Shown one piece after another: positions 34,468-35,765 of a stretch of DNA of 35,765 nt. The position numbers and the translations under genes were made by a program. The notes under the pieces were generated by a model that had not been told where the DNA came from, searched no databases, and was given only the letters and a program-made list of their open reading frames with translations. Within the stretch, counting starts at the first letter, position 1; each line of letters opens with the position of its first letter. Source of the stretch: Armatimonadota bacterium (GTDB taxonomy: Bacteria > Sysuimicrobiota > Sysuimicrobiia > Sysuimicrobiales > Kaftiobacteriaceae); assembly GCA_031081675.1 (NCBI GenBank), contig JAVHLZ010000010.1:1-35765 (forward strand), written 5' to 3'.

Positions 34468-35391
34468 CTATATAGCACGCGGCCTGGGGGGCGTCAAGTA
34501 GACGGATGAACCTACCGCGCACGCATCGCCGACTCCCGCCACCCCCAGGGCGTCCGCCAGCGCCTGGTCCAGCCTGACCTGGCCTGCCGGAATCTCTGCC
34601 TCACCTCCCGGGCCTTCGGCTGCAACTGCACGACCGTCCGCCTCTGGGTCCGGCGCTACTGTCGGGGTGGTTGGAAGGCTCTGGTCGGCCGCCAGCGGCC
34701 GGGACATGCCCCACCCCGCAAGACCCCGCCAGCCATCGAGCACGAGGTCGTCCGCCTGCGCCGCCGGCTCCAGCGCCATGTTGGGCGGCCGGTTCGTGGT
34801 GGGCACCACGACGGATGCCACGAGCCAATCCTCAATTCTCTCGGTCTGGAGTGTCCAGCCGTTACCATCGCTCTGCAGCCGGGAACGAATCTTCTTGAGC
34901 GAGTCCTCGCAAGAAACACGAACTCGCTCTGGCTCCGGCAAGAGGACAACCCACCCCAACTCGGCTCGGGTGGCAATGCCTCCTTCTCGATAGAGACGCA
35001 CGAGCCTCAGATCGTTCTGGAGCTCAACGGGCGTGATCCCGGTTTTCAGTTCCGCGATCCAGTACTCGCCGGGTGCACTTGAGGGCCTAACTGACAGGTC
35101 GGCGGATATGTACGTTGCCCTTGCTTTCCTGCCTCGAAGCCCTGGAACGTCCTTCGATTGGACTCTCTTGGGAGCGGGGATGTCCTGCCCCTCCGCAAAG
35201 AACCCGTTCGTCAGAACGACCCGAGCGTCGCCGGATTCCAGGAGCTGATAATTCAGTTCGACGAGAAGCCAGTTCTCAAAATTCTTAATGCGGCCTTGCA
35301 GGTTAGCCTGACTCCGCCACCGTCGCAGCACTGGCAGCCCCTTTTTCAGGACGGCCAACAGGTGTGGCTGCAGCCAAGAATCAGTGATCAT
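34468..35391 (-). CDS. Hypothetical cassette-like protein with PD-(D/E)XK nuclease-like motif
   Basis: A 307-residue frame. Residues 1–200 look genuine: NFENWLLVELNYQLLESGDA (E39/E45), SADLSV (D98) and WIAELKTG (E114-x-K116). This order resembles the D…E-x-K core of PD-(D/E)XK nucleases, but the match is by eye only. Base composition is clearly lower in GC than the neighbours. After residue ~200 the frame reads through an attC-like half site (RPPNMALEPA, DNA at 34786 and below) and then antisense through a transposase relic. The last ~100 residues are therefore probably not native. Start ATG 35391 lacks a clear ribosome site. The stop falls inside the thrB promoter. Confidence 0.55.
   Translation of the reverse strand: MITDSWLQPHLLAVLKKGLPVLRRWRSQANLQGRIKNFENWLLVELNYQLLESGDARVVLTNGFFAEGQDIPAPKRVQSKDVPGLRGRKARATYISADLSVRPSSAPGEYWIAELKTGITPVELQNDLRLVRLYREGGIATRAELGWVVLLPEPERVRVSCEDSLKKIRSRLQSDGNGWTLQTERIEDWLVASVVVPTTNRPPNMALEPAAQADDLVLDGWRGLAGWGMSRPLAADQSLPTTPTVAPDPEADGRAVAAEGPGGEAEIPAGQVRLDQALADALGVAGVGDACAVGSSVYLTPPRPRAI
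34469..34497 (-). promoter_or_regulatory. Promoter of the SAM-riboswitch operon
   Basis: Minus strand: TTGACG (34497–34492), 17 bp, TATATA (34474–34469). The expected start near 34462 is 14 nt before the riboswitch P1. Confidence 0.8.
34510..34778 (+). pseudogene. Transposase N-terminal relic (helix-turn-helix type)
   Basis: Plus-strand frame after a TGA at 34507 with no start codon. It reads SRHPQGVRQRLVQ, then LTSRAFGCNCTTVRLWVRRY, CRGGWKALVGRQRPGHAP and RKTPPAIEHEVVRLRRRL. The pattern (helix-turn-helix, W-x-x-R-Y, G…L, R-x-P-x-x-P-P-x-x-x-E) is that of the DNA-binding head of IS481/IS630-like transposases. No DDE catalytic part follows; the frame runs into the cassette gene antisense. It is a truncated remnant. 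Confidence 0.5.
34780..34786 (-). other. attC-like R'' core site (half attC)
   Basis: Minus strand GCCCAAC fits RYYYAAC and is followed by ATGGCGCTGGAGCCGGC, like the left half of many environmental integron attC sites. The expected right half (complementary arm ending in GTTRRRY) is missing; transposase-relic sequence is there instead. It is nearly complementary (one mismatch) to the GTTAGGC at the other end of the putative cassette. Confidence 0.45.
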
Positions 35392-35420
35392 CGTGTCTTT
35401 GATGCGTGCGAGTCTTGTCC

Positions 35421-35452
35421 GCCTAACTCGTGTTTACACAGACCAGTCTAAC
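35421..35452 (-). other. Two integron-type core sites (GTTAGGC, GTTAGAC), candidate attI/cassette junction
   Basis: Minus strand GTTAGAC (35452–35446) and GTTAGGC (35427–35421) both fit GTTRRRY, the crossover core of integron recombination sites. They lie between the recombinase 3' end and the cassette-like gene. A small palindrome TGTCAG-C-CTGACA is at 35463–35475. The 7-bp core is short, so chance matches are possible; the support comes from context. Confidence 0.4.
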
Positions 35453-35570
35453 ACCCCGCTCTTGTCAGCCTGACACGACGGGGCCAGACGCCCGGGCCCC
35501 CGGCGGTAACGCGTCCTCTCTGAATTCCCTCATCCCGCCCCGGCCTCCGGTCAGTCTAGCACCCTCAAGA

Positions 35571-35765
35571 TCAGCAGGACTCAACCGGGGTGCAGCCGTC
35601 CATCGGGCTCCGGACGCCCTTTCCGCCGCGGTTCAGCACGTAAGTGTAACTCATCGTGGTCTTCACGTCCTTGTGTCCGAGCAGCTCCTGGACCGTCCGG
35701 ATATCGTATCCGTCTTCCAGGAGGTGTGTGGCGAACGAATGCCTGAAGGTGTGGCACGAGGGGGG
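35571..35765 (-). CDS. Integron-type tyrosine recombinase, C-terminal end only (5' part outside window)
   Basis: 64 C-terminal codons plus stop. [20 protein letters not shown] holds the catalytic H-x-x-[14 protein letters not shown] holds the next conserved histidine. The tyrosine nucleophile is in MSYTYV (codon 35646–35648). The ending [13 protein letters not shown] is the tail typical of integron integrases (IntI group), where GG-x-GVRSP follows the active tyrosine. XerC/D proteins lack this tail. The N-terminus lies beyond the right edge, so presence of the IntI-specific internal insertion cannot be checked here. Confidence 0.85.
   Translation of the reverse strand, partial: PPSCHTFRHSFATHLLEDGYDIRTVQELLGHKDVKTTMSYTYVLNRGGKGVRSPMDGCTPVESC

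Overview
The window comes from a very GC-rich bacterium (estimated by eye at about 70% or more, except the last ~1 kb). Several traits can be read directly. A TolC-type outer-membrane efflux protein and a HlyD adaptor imply a diderm envelope. Two flavin/F420-type oxidoreductases suggest coenzyme F420 use. A YabE-like G5/3D protein next to rsmA, and an ispE–purR cluster close by, recall the Firmicutes (Bacillus) chromosome order. A diderm lineage near the Firmicutes/Terrabacteria (for example Limnochordia, Armatimonadota or Sysuimicrobiota-like) fits, but there is no rRNA here to settle it.

Layout. 1–1311: two F420-type oxidoreductases. 1351–6224: amino-acid synthesis, with citramalate synthase (cimA) divergent from argG–argH, followed by an initiator tRNA gene on the minus strand. 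6348–8368: an MFS transporter and a HAD phosphatase. 8430–14709: a six-gene minus-strand efflux operon (tetR–tolC–hlyD–two ABC ATPases–ABC permease). 14774–17261: ispE, a nucleotidyltransferase and purR. 17658–18947: a LytR-CpsA-Psr cell-wall protein. 18984–22253: a YabE-like protein, rsmA and a class I/II aminotransferase. 22470–29920: a propionyl/methylmalonyl-CoA module (carboxyltransferase, GNAT, biotin carboxylase, biotin carrier, mutase large subunit, MeaB, epimerase). 30008–31672: a protein ending in an Hfq-like domain, and a GerMN-domain protein. 31796–34497: a promoter, a SAM-I riboswitch with its terminator, homoserine kinase, a threonine-synthase-like PLP enzyme and a ubiquitin-like sulfur carrier. 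34468–35765: a lower-GC mobile segment with a cassette-like gene, a transposase relic and the C-terminus of an integron-type tyrosine recombinase.

The strongest candidate for an unusual system is the SAM-riboswitch operon. A SAM riboswitch normally controls methionine/SAM supply. Here it sits directly in front of thrB, a thrC-like gene and a CysO/MoaD-like sulfur carrier. The simplest joint reading is that O-phosphohomoserine is used to make homocysteine with sulfur delivered as a protein thiocarboxylate, so the 'threonine synthase' would act in methionine synthesis. Second-rank items are the Hfq fusion, the integron-like right end, and two long purine/pyrimidine hairpins placed directly after stop codons.

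Regulation that can be read includes good sigma70-like promoters before argG, the tRNA, the YabE-like gene, the LytR-type gene and thrB, and an attenuator-like perfect hairpin in the cimA leader. Most genes on the minus strand are tightly packed or overlapping, as in operons.
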